Source: Rhizobium glycinendophyticum
Lineage (GTDB): Bacteria > Pseudomonadota > Alphaproteobacteria > Rhizobiales > Rhizobiaceae
Assembly: GCF_006443685.1 (NCBI RefSeq)
Contig: NZ_VFYP01000001.1
Location: forward strand, 930,001 to 994,000
Direction: 5' to 3'
DNA length: 64,000 nucleotides
Of this stretch, positions 35,151 through 44,397 are shown piece by piece (the first letter of the stretch is position 1; each line of letters begins with the position of its first letter). Both the position numbers and the translations under genes were made by a program. The notes under the pieces are model-generated. The model ran no database searches and was not told where the DNA came from. It saw nothing but the letters and a program-made list of their open reading frames with translations.

Positions 35151-35477
35151 TCAGTTCCAGCGCCAGCGATGGTCGCGCGCCGCCGGAGCGGAATTGGCCA
35201 CCAGATAACCGATAAGACCGCCAAGGATGCCGAGCGTGATCAGACCGGCAGAGGTAGCGCCCGGATGGCGGCGAACGACGCTGGCGACGGCATCGGCACC
35301 ATCACGGGCATAGCCTGCCATGGCGCTTGCGGTGTCTGCGGCACCGTCGAATGCATCAACGGCACGATGGCGGATGCGGCTGGTGCCACGGCTTGTCTCG
35401 CGGCTGATCACCGTCTTCAGGTCATTCATCTGTTCGCGCAGCTCGCGCAGTTCTGCCTGCAGGTTCGAAGTCGCCAT
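35151..35477 (-). CDS. DUF883/ElaB-YqjD-like membrane protein
   Basis: The 108-residue protein has an N-terminal coiled coil (LQAELRELREQMNDLKTVI, about residues 6-24) and an Arg-rich middle. A single C-terminal membrane segment (SAGLITLGILGGLIGYLVA, about 77-95) is glycine-rich. This is the layout of ElaB/YqjD-like proteins, which associate with ribosomes at the inner membrane in stationary phase in E. coli. Here the assignment rests on architecture, not close identity. It sits upstream of the DUF2188 gene, suggesting a stress unit. Confidence 0.65.
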   Translation of the reverse strand: MATSNLQAELRELREQMNDLKTVISRETSRGTSRIRHRAVDAFDGAADTASAMAGYARDGADAVASVVRRHPGATSAGLITLGILGGLIGYLVANSAPAARDHRWRWN

Positions 35478-35578
35478 GGGACATTCCTTTCATTTTTGAC
35501 TGGGTCTTGGCGAACAAACGTGGTGGCACGGCGATGGTTCCATCGGCCGGACCCACCATTCTGTCGCAGCCGGAAACG

Positions 35579-35610
35579 AAAAACGCCCGGCACCTTTTGG
35601 CACCGGGCGT
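35579..35610 (-). terminator. Terminator after sodB
   Basis: On the minus strand a stem ACGCCCGG/CCGGGCGT with an inner CC-AAAA-GG loop is followed by TTTTTC. It lies 26 bases after the sodB stop codon. Confidence 0.8.
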
Positions 35611-35635
35611 CCGAAGAAACGGATCTGTCAGAGGC

Positions 35636-36238
35636 TTACTTGGTCGCGCCTTCGTAAAGTTCCAGCACGTAGTCCCAGTTGATCAGGTTGTCGACGAAGG
35701 CTTCGAGATACTTCGGGCGGGCGTTGCGGTAGTCGATGTAGTAGGAGTGTTCCCAGACGTCGACGCCGAGGATCGGCGAGGCGCCGTGGATCAGCGGGCT
35801 TTCGCCGTTCGGGGTCTTGGAGATCTCGAGCTTGCCGTCCTTGACCGAGAGCCAGGCCCAGCCGGAGCCGAACTGCGTGGTGCCGGCGGCGATGAAATCG
35901 GCCTTGAACTTGTCGTAGCCACCGAGGTCACTGTCGACGGCTGCCTGCAGCTTGCCGGGCAGCTTGTTGCCGCCGCCGTCCTTCTTCAGCCAGTTCCAGA
36001 AATGCAGATGGTTGTAATGCTGGCCGGCATTGTTGAACAGGCCGGCATTCTTGCCGTAGGACTGCTTGACGATCTCTTCGAGCGACAGGCCTTCGAGACC
36101 CGAATCCTTGAGCAGGTTGTTGCCGTTGGTCACATAGGCCTGGTGATGCTTGTCGTGATGGAACTCGAGCGTTTCCGCCGACATATAGGGCGAAAGTGCG
36201 TCGTAAGCATAGGGCAGGGCGGGCAATTCGAAGGCCAT
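35636..36238 (-). CDS. sodB: Superoxide dismutase, Fe type
   Basis: The 200-residue enzyme converts superoxide to hydrogen peroxide and oxygen. Metal ligands are in LEFHHDKHHQAYV (first His), HYNHLHFWNWL (second His) and DVWEHSYYIDY (Asp and third His). NNAGQHYNH places Gln near position 70, as in iron enzymes, while manganese types carry Gln later, so Fe use (or cambialism) is expected. It is complete, with the start MAFELPALPYAY and a GGAG-type site, and has its own terminator. No signal peptide, so cytoplasmic. Confidence 0.95.
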   Translation of the reverse strand: MAFELPALPYAYDALSPYMSAETLEFHHDKHHQAYVTNGNNLLKDSGLEGLSLEEIVKQSYGKNAGLFNNAGQHYNHLHFWNWLKKDGGGNKLPGKLQAAVDSDLGGYDKFKADFIAAGTTQFGSGWAWLSVKDGKLEISKTPNGESPLIHGASPILGVDVWEHSYYIDYRNARPKYLEAFVDNLINWDYVLELYEGATK

Positions 36239-36432
36239 GGTGATATCTCCTTTGGGCAATGGATTGCGTTTTGGCAGGTGACGGGAACATAGGTGCGCTT
36301 GAAGGGCGAGGCAACCTTTGCTCTTCCAAAAACCGGAGTGGGGAGGAAAGAAATGTCTTCCGTTTTTGGACTTGCAGCCAGGCCGTTTCCAACGGATCTT
36401 CCAAATCTCGCCAATCGACGCCAAGGTGCTCC

Positions 36433-36762
36433 ATGACCTCATTTGCCCGCCTCGTTTCCGCTGCAGCGCTGCTCGTTCTTCCTCTATCCACACTGGCCTT
36501 TGCTTCGTCCGACGATGCCTGGGACGAGTTCGCCAAGGATGTAGCAGCCAAATGCACGGCGCTTGCGGAGGGCCGCATCGAAAAGCCGAAGGTCGTGGTC
36601 GATCCCTTCGGGACCGAAAGCTATGGCATGGCCATTCTCACCGGCAAGGCGGTTGGTGCCGATGCCACGGTGAGCTCGATCTGCGTGTACGACAAGAAGA
36701 CCCAGACGGCGGAAATCGGCGGCGAATTGCCGGCCGATCAGGTGACGATCACCGTTCCCTGA
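36433..36762 (+). CDS. Small secreted hypothetical protein
   Basis: The 109-residue protein has a signal peptide (MTSFARLVSAAALLVLPLSTLAFA, cleavage near residue 24). A compact mature domain has two Cys (AAKCTALAEG and SSICVYDKK), probably a disulfide. The family is not recognised with confidence; similar small periplasmic proteins are common in Rhizobiales. It is divergent from sodB and ends 3 bases before the convergent YkgJ gene. Confidence 0.7.
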   Translation: MTSFARLVSAAALLVLPLSTLAFASSDDAWDEFAKDVAAKCTALAEGRIEKPKVVVDPFGTESYGMAILTGKAVGADATVSSICVYDKKTQTAEIGGELPADQVTITVP

Positions 36763-36765
36763 GGC

Positions 36766-37107
36766 TTACGCTTCGTAGATCTCGGGCTCCGGCAGACTTT
36801 CCAGGCTGAAGCCGAATTCTGCCCGCGCGATCTTGCATTCCTCGTCTCCGGGCATGCAGGTGCGGCAGACATGCGGGCGCACGAGATAGACTGCGCAGCC
36901 GACATGTTTGCCGACTTCGCCCGTGAGGGCCGCACAGCGCCCGTGTTCGAACTTCATGCCGCTCTCGTCCTTGGCGATCATGGCTTCAGGGATGGCGGCG
37001 ATCTCCTCGTCACTTTCGAGGGAAAAGCGCGGCCATTCGGCGGAATAGGCGCAGCAGGCGCCGCAGGCCTGACAGTCGAAGATCTCGGGCGGCGAGGTTT
37101 CCAGCAT
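36766..37107 (-). CDS. YkgJ family cysteine-cluster protein
   Basis: The 113-residue protein has a Cys cluster FDCQACGACC near residues 10-19, followed by GRCAAL, GCAVY and HVCRTCMPGDEEC. This is the YkgJ family pattern of putative zinc- or iron-binding Cys. Function is unknown. It lies 3 bases after the MFS transporter gene on the same strand, so it is probably in the same operon. Confidence 0.85.
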   Translation of the reverse strand: MLETSPPEIFDCQACGACCAYSAEWPRFSLESDEEIAAIPEAMIAKDESGMKFEHGRCAALTGEVGKHVGCAVYLVRPHVCRTCMPGDEECKIARAEFGFSLESLPEPEIYEA

Positions 37108-37110
37108 GGC

Positions 37111-38295
37111 TCAGCGCTTCGCGGCGCGCAGGCGCATCAGGTTGACGGCGAAGAAGCCGGTGAAGCCCAGCATCAAAAGACCGACGAAGACAGGCCCGGC
37201 ATCGACCGAGACGAGATCCATGGTGAGGCCCGTGCTGCCGGAGCCCGCGGCACTGCCGATCGCGTAAGCCAGCGCGAAAACGGCAGCACCCGAGACCAGC
37301 AGGCCGCCACGGAAGCGTTCGCCGAGCAGGGTCAGTGCTGCGGTGTACAGCGAGAAGCTGGCCGCACCGAGGATCGAGATGGTGATAAGGAGCGCCGCCT
37401 GCGATGTCATCAGCGGCAGGACGAGGAAGGCCACCGCCGTGACCAGCGAACCGGAGACGGCGATGACCGGCCGCGACAGCCGGTCGAGCAGCCAGCCGAC
37501 GAAGGGCTGGGCGAGTGCCGTCGGCAGAGCCACCATGGTGACGACGAAGGCCGCGAAATTCTGGCTGTAGCCGCGCTCGACGAAATAGAGCGGGATCATC
37601 GAGATCGCCGCAATATCCGAAAAACCGAAGGCGACGACCATCAGCGTCAGCACCGGCGCGAGCTTGACGAAGGTCAGGAGCCCGCCGGTTTCCGAGGCTT
37701 CCGGCTTGGTCTTGGCGTAGCGACCGAGCATAACGGAGGCGAAGGCAACGAGCGCGACATAGGCGGCCGTGAGCGCGAAGGCGAAACCGTCCTCGATGCC
37801 GACAAGCGGAATGGCGAGCGGCCCGGCGGCAAAGCCCGCGCACATGCCGGCACTATAGGCGCCGGAGACGCGGCCGCGCAGGCGGTCCGGACAAGCGGTG
37901 TTCAGCCAGGCTTCGGAGACCGTGTAGATGATGCTGGTGCAGAAGCCGAGCAGGAAGCGGGCGACGAACCAGACGGCGAGGCTGTCGAAAGTGGAGAAGG
38001 TCGCAAGACAAACCGAGACGCCGCAAAGCGATGCGACGATCAGCCTGTCGCCGCGGACCACCTGCGTCAGTCTGCCGATCAGAAGCGTCGAGGAGGCGAG
38101 ACCCAGCGCAAAGACCGAGGCGTTCAGGCCCGCCATGCTGGAGGAGACCCCCCGGCTTTCGAGGATCAGCGAGATCAGCGGATAGGTCAGCCCCTGACCG
38201 ACGGCAAAGGCGGTGACACCGAGAATGACAACCGCGATCGCCGCCCAATCAGGCGCGACGTCGGGTGCGATATCCGTGGTGCCTGCGGTATGCAT
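37111..38295 (-). CDS. MFS transporter
   Basis: The 394-residue inner membrane protein has about 12 hydrophobic helices. MFS signature loops are visible, such as IGRLTQVVRGDRLI between helices 2 and 3. FGFSDIAAISMIPLYFVERG and AQPFVGWLLDRLSRP are in the second half. The substrate is unknown; the sequence resembles YcaD/CynX-like MFS members. The ATG at 38295 (MHTAGTTDI) is chosen because the longer frame (to 38532) adds a low-complexity segment unlike a transporter N terminus. Followed by ykgJ-like gene. Confidence 0.88.
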   Translation of the reverse strand: MHTAGTTDIAPDVAPDWAAIAVVILGVTAFAVGQGLTYPLISLILESRGVSSSMAGLNASVFALGLASSTLLIGRLTQVVRGDRLIVASLCGVSVCLATFSTFDSLAVWFVARFLLGFCTSIIYTVSEAWLNTACPDRLRGRVSGAYSAGMCAGFAAGPLAIPLVGIEDGFAFALTAAYVALVAFASVMLGRYAKTKPEASETGGLLTFVKLAPVLTLMVVAFGFSDIAAISMIPLYFVERGYSQNFAAFVVTMVALPTALAQPFVGWLLDRLSRPVIAVSGSLVTAVAFLVLPLMTSQAALLITISILGAASFSLYTAALTLLGERFRGGLLVSGAAVFALAYAIGSAAGSGSTGLTMDLVSVDAGPVFVGLLMLGFTGFFAVNLMRLRAAKR

Positions 38296-38341
38296 GGGGC
38301 CTCCGAGACGCGTTTCAGCGCGCGCCGATTGACGCTCCGGT

Positions 38342-38590
38342 CTAGCGGCGGGATCGGGGGAAGTCCAGAGAGGGGCTTTGAACGTCTGCCTCTGAGCTTT
38401 GGTGATCTGCAATAACCCGCTCCCGGTGCCGAGCAAGCGCCTCTCGCAATGCCATTGTCGTTGCTGACGGATTGTCCATTGCGGCAAGGAAGACCGCATA
38501 GTCCTCGGGCTTGAGCACAGTGACACGCTCACTGCTGATGTTCGGCTCGCCGTTGCTTGTGCTGCGGTCCGGCAGGTCTCTGTTGCGCAT
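38342..38590 (-). CDS. Short protein resembling the C terminus of a DUF1778 (TacA-type) antitoxin
   Basis: The 82-residue frame contains SERVTVLKPEDYAVFLAAMD and NPSATTMALREALARH (about residues 20-55). These resemble the toxin-binding C-terminal region of DUF1778 antitoxins (LSPEDFxAFLxALDxPPxPNxALxxLL). The usual N-terminal ribbon-helix-helix DNA-binding domain is absent and replaced by an unrelated short sequence. No GNAT toxin gene lies next to it. It may be a decayed antitoxin remnant or a stand-alone antitoxin peptide. Coding status is uncertain. Confidence 0.45.
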   Translation of the reverse strand: MRNRDLPDRSTSNGEPNISSERVTVLKPEDYAVFLAAMDNPSATTMALREALARHRERVIADHQSSEADVQSPSLDFPRSRR

Positions 38591-38634
38591 AAGAGATTGT
38601 CTCGCAGGCAGCGATAAAGATCAACCTTACCGTC

Positions 38635-40563
38635 TCAACCCGCAGCAATCACGGCTGGCACATCCTGCCCCAGCGCAGCGAACACCGTCTTCAGAATACC
38701 CGCAGCATCGAGGCCTGCCTTGGCATACATCACCTCGGGCTTGGCCTGGTCCATCCAGACATCGGGCAATACGAGCGAGCGGACCTTCAACCCGTTGTCG
38801 AGCAGGCCCTCGTTGACCAGGAAATGCATGACATGGCTGCCGAAGCCGCCGACGGCGCCTTCTTCGACGGTGATCACCACCTGATGGTGGCGGGCGAGTT
38901 GGCGGATCAGGTCGTGGTCGAGCGGCTTGGCAAAGCGGGCGTCGGCGACGGTCGTCGAGAGACCGGCAGCGTCGAGGTCTTCGGCCGCCAACAGACAGTC
39001 GGCTAGCCGCGTGCCGAAAGACAAAAGCGCCACCTTCGAGCCCTGCTTGACGATGCGGCCCTTGCCGATCTGAAGGATCTCGCCGCGCTCGGGCATGGGA
39101 ACGCCCACACCTTCGCCGCGCGGATAGCGGAAGGAGATCGGACCGTCGTCGTAGGCCGCGGCGGTGCGCACCATGTGCTTCAGTTCCGCTTCGTCGGCCG
39201 CCGCCATGACAACGAAGCCGGGAAGCGATGCCAGAAATCCGGTGTCGAAGGAGCCTGCATGCGTCGGCCCATCGGCGCCGACGAAACCGGCGCGGTCGAT
39301 CGGGAAACGCACCGGCAGGCCTTGGATCGCCACGTCGTGCACGACCTGGTCGTAGCCGCGCTGCAGGAAGGTTGAGTAGAGCGCGCAGAACGGCTTGAAG
39401 CCTTCGGCTGCAAGGCCGGCCGCAAAGGTCACCGCATGCTGCTCTGCAATCCCGACGTCGAAGGTGCGTTCGGGAAAGAGCGTCTGCAGCTTGTCGAGAC
39501 CTGTGCCGTTCGGCATGGCGGCGGTAATACCGACGATCTTCTCGTCGTGACGCGCTTCTTCCACGAGCGCATCGGCAAAGACGGCTGTATAAGCAGGGGC
39601 ATTCGGTTTGGCCTTGGCCTGGGTGCCGGTGATGACGTCGAACTTGTTGACGCCGTGATATTTGTCGGCCGCAGCCTCCGCCGGCGGATAGCCCTTGCCC
39701 TTCTGCGTCACCACATGGATCAGGACGGGACCCTTGGCATTGTCGCGAACATTGCGCAGCACCGGCAGAAGATGCTCGAAGGAATGCCCGTCGATCGGGC
39801 CGATGTGGTAGAAGCCGAGCTCCTCGAACATCGTGCCGCCGGTCACATAACCGCGCGCATGCTCGACGGCCCGCGTGATCGCCCGGTCGACGGTTTTGCC
39901 GAGATAGGCGGTCAATTTCTTGCCGAAATCGCGAAAGCCCATGTAAGTACGGCCGGAAGCAAGACGGGCGAGATAAGCACTCATCGCCCCCGTCGGCGGC
40001 GCGATCGACATGTCGTTGTCGTTGAGAATGACGATCAGACGCGCATCGAGCGCGCCGGCATTGTTCAGCGCTTCATAGGCCATGCCAGCCGACATTGCGC
40101 CATCACCGATAACGGCGATCACATTGCGGTCGGTCTTCGACAGCTCGGCCGCCACCGCCATGCCGAGGCCGGCTGAAATCGAGGTGGACGAATGGGCCGC
40201 ACCGAAAGGATCGTATTCGCTTTCAGTGCGCTTGGTGAAGCCGGAAAGACCGTCTTCCTGGCGCAGCGTTCGAATACGGTCGCGCCGGCCGGTCAGGATC
40301 TTGTGCGGATAACACTGGTGACCGACATCGAAGATCAGCCGGTCATGCGGTGTGTTGAAAACCTTGTGGATGGCAATCGTCAGCTCCACCACCCCGAGCC
40401 CTGCGCCCAGATGTCCACCGGTCTTCGACACAGCGTCGATCATCTCGTCGCGCACTTCGCGCGCCAGCTGTGGCAGCTCTCGGTCTTCAATCACCTTCAG
40501 ATCCGCGGGGTAGTGGACCTTGTCGAGAAGCGGCGTATCGGGCAGGGATGTCACGGGGCGCAT
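38635..40563 (-). CDS. dxs: 1-deoxy-D-xylulose-5-phosphate synthase
   Basis: The 642-residue thiamine-diphosphate enzyme condenses pyruvate and glyceraldehyde 3-phosphate. This is the first step of the non-mevalonate isoprenoid pathway and also feeds thiamine and pyridoxal synthesis. It shows [17 protein letters not shown], the TPP motif [20 protein letters not shown], the catalytic [12 protein letters not shown] and [17 protein letters not shown]. Length and order are standard. It lies between the pirin gene (upstream) and the DUF1778-like remnant. Confidence 0.96.
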   Translation of the reverse strand: MRPVTSLPDTPLLDKVHYPADLKVIEDRELPQLAREVRDEMIDAVSKTGGHLGAGLGVVELTIAIHKVFNTPHDRLIFDVGHQCYPHKILTGRRDRIRTLRQEDGLSGFTKRTESEYDPFGAAHSSTSISAGLGMAVAAELSKTDRNVIAVIGDGAMSAGMAYEALNNAGALDARLIVILNDNDMSIAPPTGAMSAYLARLASGRTYMGFRDFGKKLTAYLGKTVDRAITRAVEHARGYVTGGTMFEELGFYHIGPIDGHSFEHLLPVLRNVRDNAKGPVLIHVVTQKGKGYPPAEAAADKYHGVNKFDVITGTQAKAKPNAPAYTAVFADALVEEARHDEKIVGITAAMPNGTGLDKLQTLFPERTFDVGIAEQHAVTFAAGLAAEGFKPFCALYSTFLQRGYDQVVHDVAIQGLPVRFPIDRAGFVGADGPTHAGSFDTGFLASLPGFVVMAAADEAELKHMVRTAAAYDDGPISFRYPRGEGVGVPMPERGEILQIGKGRIVKQGSKVALLSFGTRLADCLLAAEDLDAAGLSTTVADARFAKPLDHDLIRQLARHHQVVITVEEGAVGGFGSHVMHFLVNEGLLDNGLKVRSLVLPDVWMDQAKPEVMYAKAGLDAAGILKTVFAALGQDVPAVIAAG

Positions 40564-40646
40564 GCCTTCTTAAACTCGTTCTTGGTGCGCGATAACATCC
40601 CAAACCGGTCGGGGCAAATAGTCGGCACTGGACAACTATATAGACA

Positions 40647-41573
40647 TCATCGCCCTTCCGGCAAAGGCACGAATTCCTCTTCGTCCCCCGGAACGATGTC
40701 GAAACGGCCGGTCCGCCACTCTTCCTTGGCCTGTTCGATGCGTTCCTTTGACGAAGAAACGAAGTTCCACCAGATGTGTTTCTGCGATCCCATTGCAGCC
40801 CCGCCGAACAGCATCGCGTGACAACCGGCAGCACCGCCGATCAGGGTGATCGCGTCGCCCGGCCGGAAAACAAGCAACTGGTCCGGCCCGAAACGGTCAC
40901 CGGCAATCTCGATCTCGCCGGAGAGGATGTAGAGCGCCCGTTCTTCCTGCGTCGCGTCGAAGGGAAACTTCGCACCCGCCTCAAGGCTCAAGTCCACATA
41001 AAGCGTCTCCGAAAACGTCTTCACCGGTGAGCGCAAGCCATCGAGCGCACCGATCACCACACGGCCGGAGGCGCCGCGATCGGCAAAAGTCGGCAGCGCC
41101 GCCTTGGCGGTATGCGCAAAGGCCGGATCAATCTCCTCCATCTGATCGGGAAGCGCGATCCAGGTCTGCAGGCCGGACATGGCGAGCGGATGCCCGCGCA
41201 GGTTTTCCGGCGTGCGCTCGGAATGCACGATGCCACGCCCTGCTGTCATCAGGTTGATGTCGCCGGGCGCGATCACCAGTTCGGTGCCGAGGCTGTCGCG
41301 ATGCTTGATCTCGCCGTCGAACAGGTAGGTGACGGTGGAGAGCCCGATATGCGGATGTGGCCGCACATCCATCGCTTCGTCGGCCTTCAGCACCGCCGGC
41401 CCCATGCGGTCGAAGAAGATGAATGGCCCGACCAGCCGCCTCTTCACCGAAGGCAGAGCCCGGCGCACCGAAAAGCCGCCGATATCGCTGGAGCGGGGAA
41501 TGATCAGATGCTCGATCGCATCGCAGGCAAAGCCGTCGCCAGGGACGGGATCAATTCCGGGAAAGAAGGACAT
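40647..41573 (-). CDS. Pirin family protein
   Basis: The 308-residue bicupin protein has the pirin N-terminal metal site: DVRPHPHIGLSTVTYLFDGEIKHRDSLG, with His residues near 72-76 and 95, and MTAGRGIVHSERT. The C-terminal cupin has RALYILSGEIEIAG. Bacterial pirins act as quercetinases or redox-type regulators, but here the function is unknown. The ATG at 41573 (MSFFPGIDPV) is preferred. It is upstream of dxs on the same strand, with an 83-base gap. Confidence 0.9.
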   Translation of the reverse strand: MSFFPGIDPVPGDGFACDAIEHLIIPRSSDIGGFSVRRALPSVKRRLVGPFIFFDRMGPAVLKADEAMDVRPHPHIGLSTVTYLFDGEIKHRDSLGTELVIAPGDINLMTAGRGIVHSERTPENLRGHPLAMSGLQTWIALPDQMEEIDPAFAHTAKAALPTFADRGASGRVVIGALDGLRSPVKTFSETLYVDLSLEAGAKFPFDATQEERALYILSGEIEIAGDRFGPDQLLVFRPGDAITLIGGAAGCHAMLFGGAAMGSQKHIWWNFVSSSKERIEQAKEEWRTGRFDIVPGDEEEFVPLPEGR

Positions 41574-41757
41574 GGGCGGTCTCCGCGTGATCAATGCAAA
41601 AACTGTAAGGTGGCGTGAGGCCGGAGGCCAGCCGGCAATTTCGTCGACAGGCTAGACGCTGCGTTCAGATTTTGCACGAATCCCTCGCAGCCTGCTGTTG
41701 AAGGCGGTTGATCCGGGGCCGAGACAGGGTCCTTGGCCCTGTCTCAAGTCTTCACAA

Positions 41758-41937
41758 TCAAAACTGTATCCTGAGCTTCGCGCTAACACCGTTCTCACGG
41801 GCGGTTTTGCCGATCCGACCGGAACAGGTCAGGCTGAAACCTGCGAGCAACCGCCGGTTCAACCCACTCGGTCTTATATGCATCAGCCAACTCGGCCCCG
41901 CATAGAGAGCCTCACAGCCTGTGGCGTTGACAAAAGA
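41758..41937 (-). pseudogene. Possible remnant of an outer-membrane beta-barrel C terminus
   Basis: Reading the minus strand, an open segment after an in-frame TGA ends in GKTARENGVSAKLRIQF and a stop at 41758-41760. Alternating residues and a terminal Phe are the mark of a beta-barrel C terminus. The better-preserved upstream sequence seems to lie in another frame (AELADAYKTEWVEPAVARRF), suggesting a frameshifted decayed gene. A hairpin GAGACAGGG/CCCTGTCTC (41721-41745) follows. The rest of 41574-41996 shows no other gene. Confidence 0.35.
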
Positions 41938-41996
41938 TCAATAATAGGGGCCCTGGAAGGGTGCGGACTGTTTGTTGATATGGCCCCGTCTGCCGC

Positions 41997-42251
41997 TCAA
42001 GCCCCGTCGAGCGGCTCCGTCCCAACAGGCTTGCCGGCACGATCCAGCCGGATCTTCTCGATGCGGTTTTCAGCTGCCGAAAGCAGCGTCTCGCAATGTT
42101 TCTTCAGAAGTTCGCCGCGCTCATAGATCGCGATGGATTCGTCGAGCGCCACATCGCCGCGCTCGAGCCGGGCGACGATGCTTTCGAGTTCGGCCACGGC
42201 CTTTTCGAACGAGAGGCCGGAAAGATCGGCGGAAACGGCGGCGTCGGACAT
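41997..42251 (-). CDS. xseB: Exodeoxyribonuclease VII small subunit
   Basis: The 84-residue protein forms the multi-copy small subunit that, with XseA, degrades single-stranded DNA. The family signature [41 protein letters not shown] (split) covers residues 14-54. The C-terminal tail is short and Asp/Gly-rich. The ATG at 42251 is preferred over a TTG two codons upstream. The deacetylase-like gene ends two bases before it. Confidence 0.93.
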   Translation of the reverse strand: MSDAAVSADLSGLSFEKAVAELESIVARLERGDVALDESIAIYERGELLKKHCETLLSAAENRIEKIRLDRAGKPVGTEPLDGA

Positions 42252-42253
42252 AC

Positions 42254-43189
42254 TCAACCCTTCATCAGTCTTGCGATGTGCAGGCCGGCCGATTCGGCGA
42301 GCCCTTCGAGATCATACCCGCCTTCGAGCAGACTGACGACCCGGTTCTTGGCGAAGCGGTCGGCGACTTCCAGCAGTCGCCCCGTCGCCCAGTCGAAATC
42401 CTCGCCGACGAGATTGATCTGTGCCAGGGGATCGCGGTGATGCGCGTCGAAGCCGGCCGAGATCAGGATCAGGTCGGGCGAGAAGTCGTGAAGTGCCGGC
42501 AGCACCCGGCTCTTGAACGCCTCGCGAAAATGATCGGAGCCGACATTGGGCGAGAGCGGCGCATTGACGATGTTGCGGTGTTTGCCCGTCTCCTCCTTGG
42601 CGCCGGTTCCGGGATAAAGCGGCATCTGGTGCGTCGAGCAGAACAACACCGACGGATCGTCCCAGAAGATGTCCTGCGTGCCGTTACCGTGATGCACGTC
42701 CCAATCGACGATCGCGACCCGCTCGACGCCGTAGGCCTTCTGCGCGTGGCGCGCGGCAATGGCGATGGTGTTGAACAGGCAAAAGCCCATGGCCTTGGAT
42801 TTCTCGGCATGATGCCCCGGCGGGCGTCCGGCGACAAAGGCATTGTCCGCCTTGCCGGTCATCACGTCGTCGACCGCCGCCAGCGCCCCTCCGATCGCGG
42901 TCAGCGCGACCTGCAGGCTCTTCTGCGAGGCGTAGGTATCGGCCTCGATCTGGTTGATGCGATCCTCTTCTTCGGGGATCTCCCGCATCACGGCGAAGAG
43001 ATGCTCTTCCGGATGGGCCAGCGTCACTGCGTCTTCATTCGCCTGAACCGCCTGGATCCGCTCCAGTCGCGCGAAATTCGGATGCTCGAGCGCGATGTTG
43101 AGCGAACGCAGCCGGTCGGCACGTTCGGGATGCCCCGGTGGCGTGTTGTGCTCGAGGAAGATCGGGTTCTCGTAAAGACGGGTGGCCAT
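42254..43189 (-). CDS. Histone deacetylase-like hydrolase (class II HDAC family)
   Basis: The 311-residue zinc hydrolase belongs to the acetoin utilisation/HDAC family. The zinc site is [17 protein letters not shown] (Asp and His). Active-site His pair lies in [20 protein letters not shown], the second Asp in [17 protein letters not shown], and the GG/Y motif in [10 protein letters not shown]. Bacterial members remove acyl groups from polyamines or small amides rather than histones. It is three bases from xseB and probably transcribed with it. The start MATRLYENP follows GAAGGA-type sequence. Confidence 0.9.
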   Translation of the reverse strand: MATRLYENPIFLEHNTPPGHPERADRLRSLNIALEHPNFARLERIQAVQANEDAVTLAHPEEHLFAVMREIPEEEDRINQIEADTYASQKSLQVALTAIGGALAAVDDVMTGKADNAFVAGRPPGHHAEKSKAMGFCLFNTIAIAARHAQKAYGVERVAIVDWDVHHGNGTQDIFWDDPSVLFCSTHQMPLYPGTGAKEETGKHRNIVNAPLSPNVGSDHFREAFKSRVLPALHDFSPDLILISAGFDAHHRDPLAQINLVGEDFDWATGRLLEVADRFAKNRVVSLLEGGYDLEGLAESAGLHIARLMKG

Positions 43190-43367
43190 GGGCGTCCTTC
43201 CTGGGTGAGACCGGAAGATAGTGCGCCGCCGCGCCGTCTTCCACCGGTCGTTCCGCTTATACCCATCTTAGATGACGCGCCGATGCCGCACCTTTTTTGC
43301 CAAGTGCTTGTTATCGCCGGGCTGATGCCGTTAGATATCGGGAGGTGTGGAGGGGACGGCTGCGGGA

Positions 43368-43769
43368 ATGGATGAAATCGAGCGGATCGAGGTGAGCGAA
43401 CTGGTGGTGCCCTATCGGGACATCGCGCCGACGGGGGAGATGCAGGCCGGCGCCTATGTCACCCATGCCGAAGAGGCGCTTCGCCATTTCTGGCGCTACC
43501 GCCCGCCGCTCGAGGACGAGCCTCGCTATAGTCCGACGAAGCTGGAGGTTCGGCTGCATCTGCCGCTGCGTGTCGAAGATCAGGTCCGTATGACCGTGCG
43601 TGTCGACAAGATCGGTGGCAAGTCGGTCGGCTTCGAGGTGGAGATGGAGCGAGACGGCCAGACGGTCGCCGAAATCGACGTCACCTGGACCGCCCGCGAC
43701 CGGGACACCGGCGAACCTGCGGCCCTTCCGGAAGACGTGCGCGATTGGCTCTACCGTTATTTGCGGTGA
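43368..43769 (+). CDS. Acyl-CoA thioesterase (4HBT hotdog family)
   Basis: The 133-residue hotdog-fold protein starts MDEIERIEVSELVVPYRDI and contains GEMQAGAYVTHAEEALRHFWRYR, the long central helix with catalytic acidic residue region. LRVEDQVRMTVRVDKIGGKS lies in the following sheet. It should hydrolyse an acyl-CoA; the substrate is not known. GGAGGTGTGGAGGGG precedes the ATG. A GTG at 43347 could start a slightly longer form. Convergent with bioY. Confidence 0.8.
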   Translation: MDEIERIEVSELVVPYRDIAPTGEMQAGAYVTHAEEALRHFWRYRPPLEDEPRYSPTKLEVRLHLPLRVEDQVRMTVRVDKIGGKSVGFEVEMERDGQTVAEIDVTWTARDRDTGEPAALPEDVRDWLYRYLR

Positions 43770-43804
43770 GAACCGCCCCGAGGGGCGGCCTCTGTGTTTT
43801 CTCG

Positions 43805-44368
43805 TTACGCCCGCGCCGGCAGCAGCGGATAGCCGACGATGACCGCGCGGGCCGCGAGCGTTGCGATGGCGGCCTTGACCAGATCACCCGGGATGAAGGC
43901 AAGCGAGCCGAGTGCGACCTTGTCGAAGGGTGTACCGGCAACGACGGACAGCCACGGCATGCCGCAGAGATAGACGACGCCGATGCCGCCGACGATCGAG
44001 GCGATGAAGAAGCCGGTCATCTGCTTGGCTGCCGATTGTCCCTCGCGAACCAGCTTCTCAGCCAGCATGCCGGTCACGAAAGCGCCGATGATCCAGCCGA
44101 AGATATAGCCGCCCGTCGGCCCCATCAGCACGTTGAGGCCACCACGGCCACCAGACAGAACCGGAAGTCCGACCGCGACGAGCACGACGAGCAACGCATA
44201 AGCCGCAGCGCCCCGCTTGGCACCAATGATGCAGCCTGCGAGCATCACGCCCATGGATTGTGCTGTGATCGGAACCGGAATGAGCGGGACCGGCACGGGC
44301 GGAATGAAGCCGAGCACGATGATGATGGCAGTGAAGAGGGCGGAAAGGACGATGTCTCTGGTGGTCAT
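43805..44368 (-). CDS. bioY: Biotin transporter substrate-binding component BioY
   Basis: The 187-residue membrane S-component has about six helices. The BioY signature is PVPITAQSMGVMLAG (about residues 32-46), followed by GPTGGYIFGWIIGAFVTG and FIPGDLVKAAIATLAA. It binds biotin and, with the energising module BioM/BioN, imports it. It is the last gene of bioMNY, 29 bases after bioN. In alphaproteobacteria such operons are often controlled by BioR. Confidence 0.94.
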   Translation of the reverse strand: MTTRDIVLSALFTAIIIVLGFIPPVPVPLIPVPITAQSMGVMLAGCIIGAKRGAAAYALLVVLVAVGLPVLSGGRGGLNVLMGPTGGYIFGWIIGAFVTGMLAEKLVREGQSAAKQMTGFFIASIVGGIGVVYLCGMPWLSVVAGTPFDKVALGSLAFIPGDLVKAAIATLAARAVIVGYPLLPARA

Positions 44369-44397
44369 AAAAGGATCCCCTGTCGATTTCGAAGGGT

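Noticed and set aside
36871..38415. Plus-strand frame opposite the MFS transporter
   Set aside because: Extremely Arg/Asp/Glu/Gln rich, no hydrophobic core, a mirror of the transporter gene.
41927..41941. TTGACAAAAGATCAA resembling an FNR/FixK box
   Set aside because: The spacer is five bases instead of four, and the neighbouring downstream gene is a remnant, so an anaerobic regulator site is not supported.
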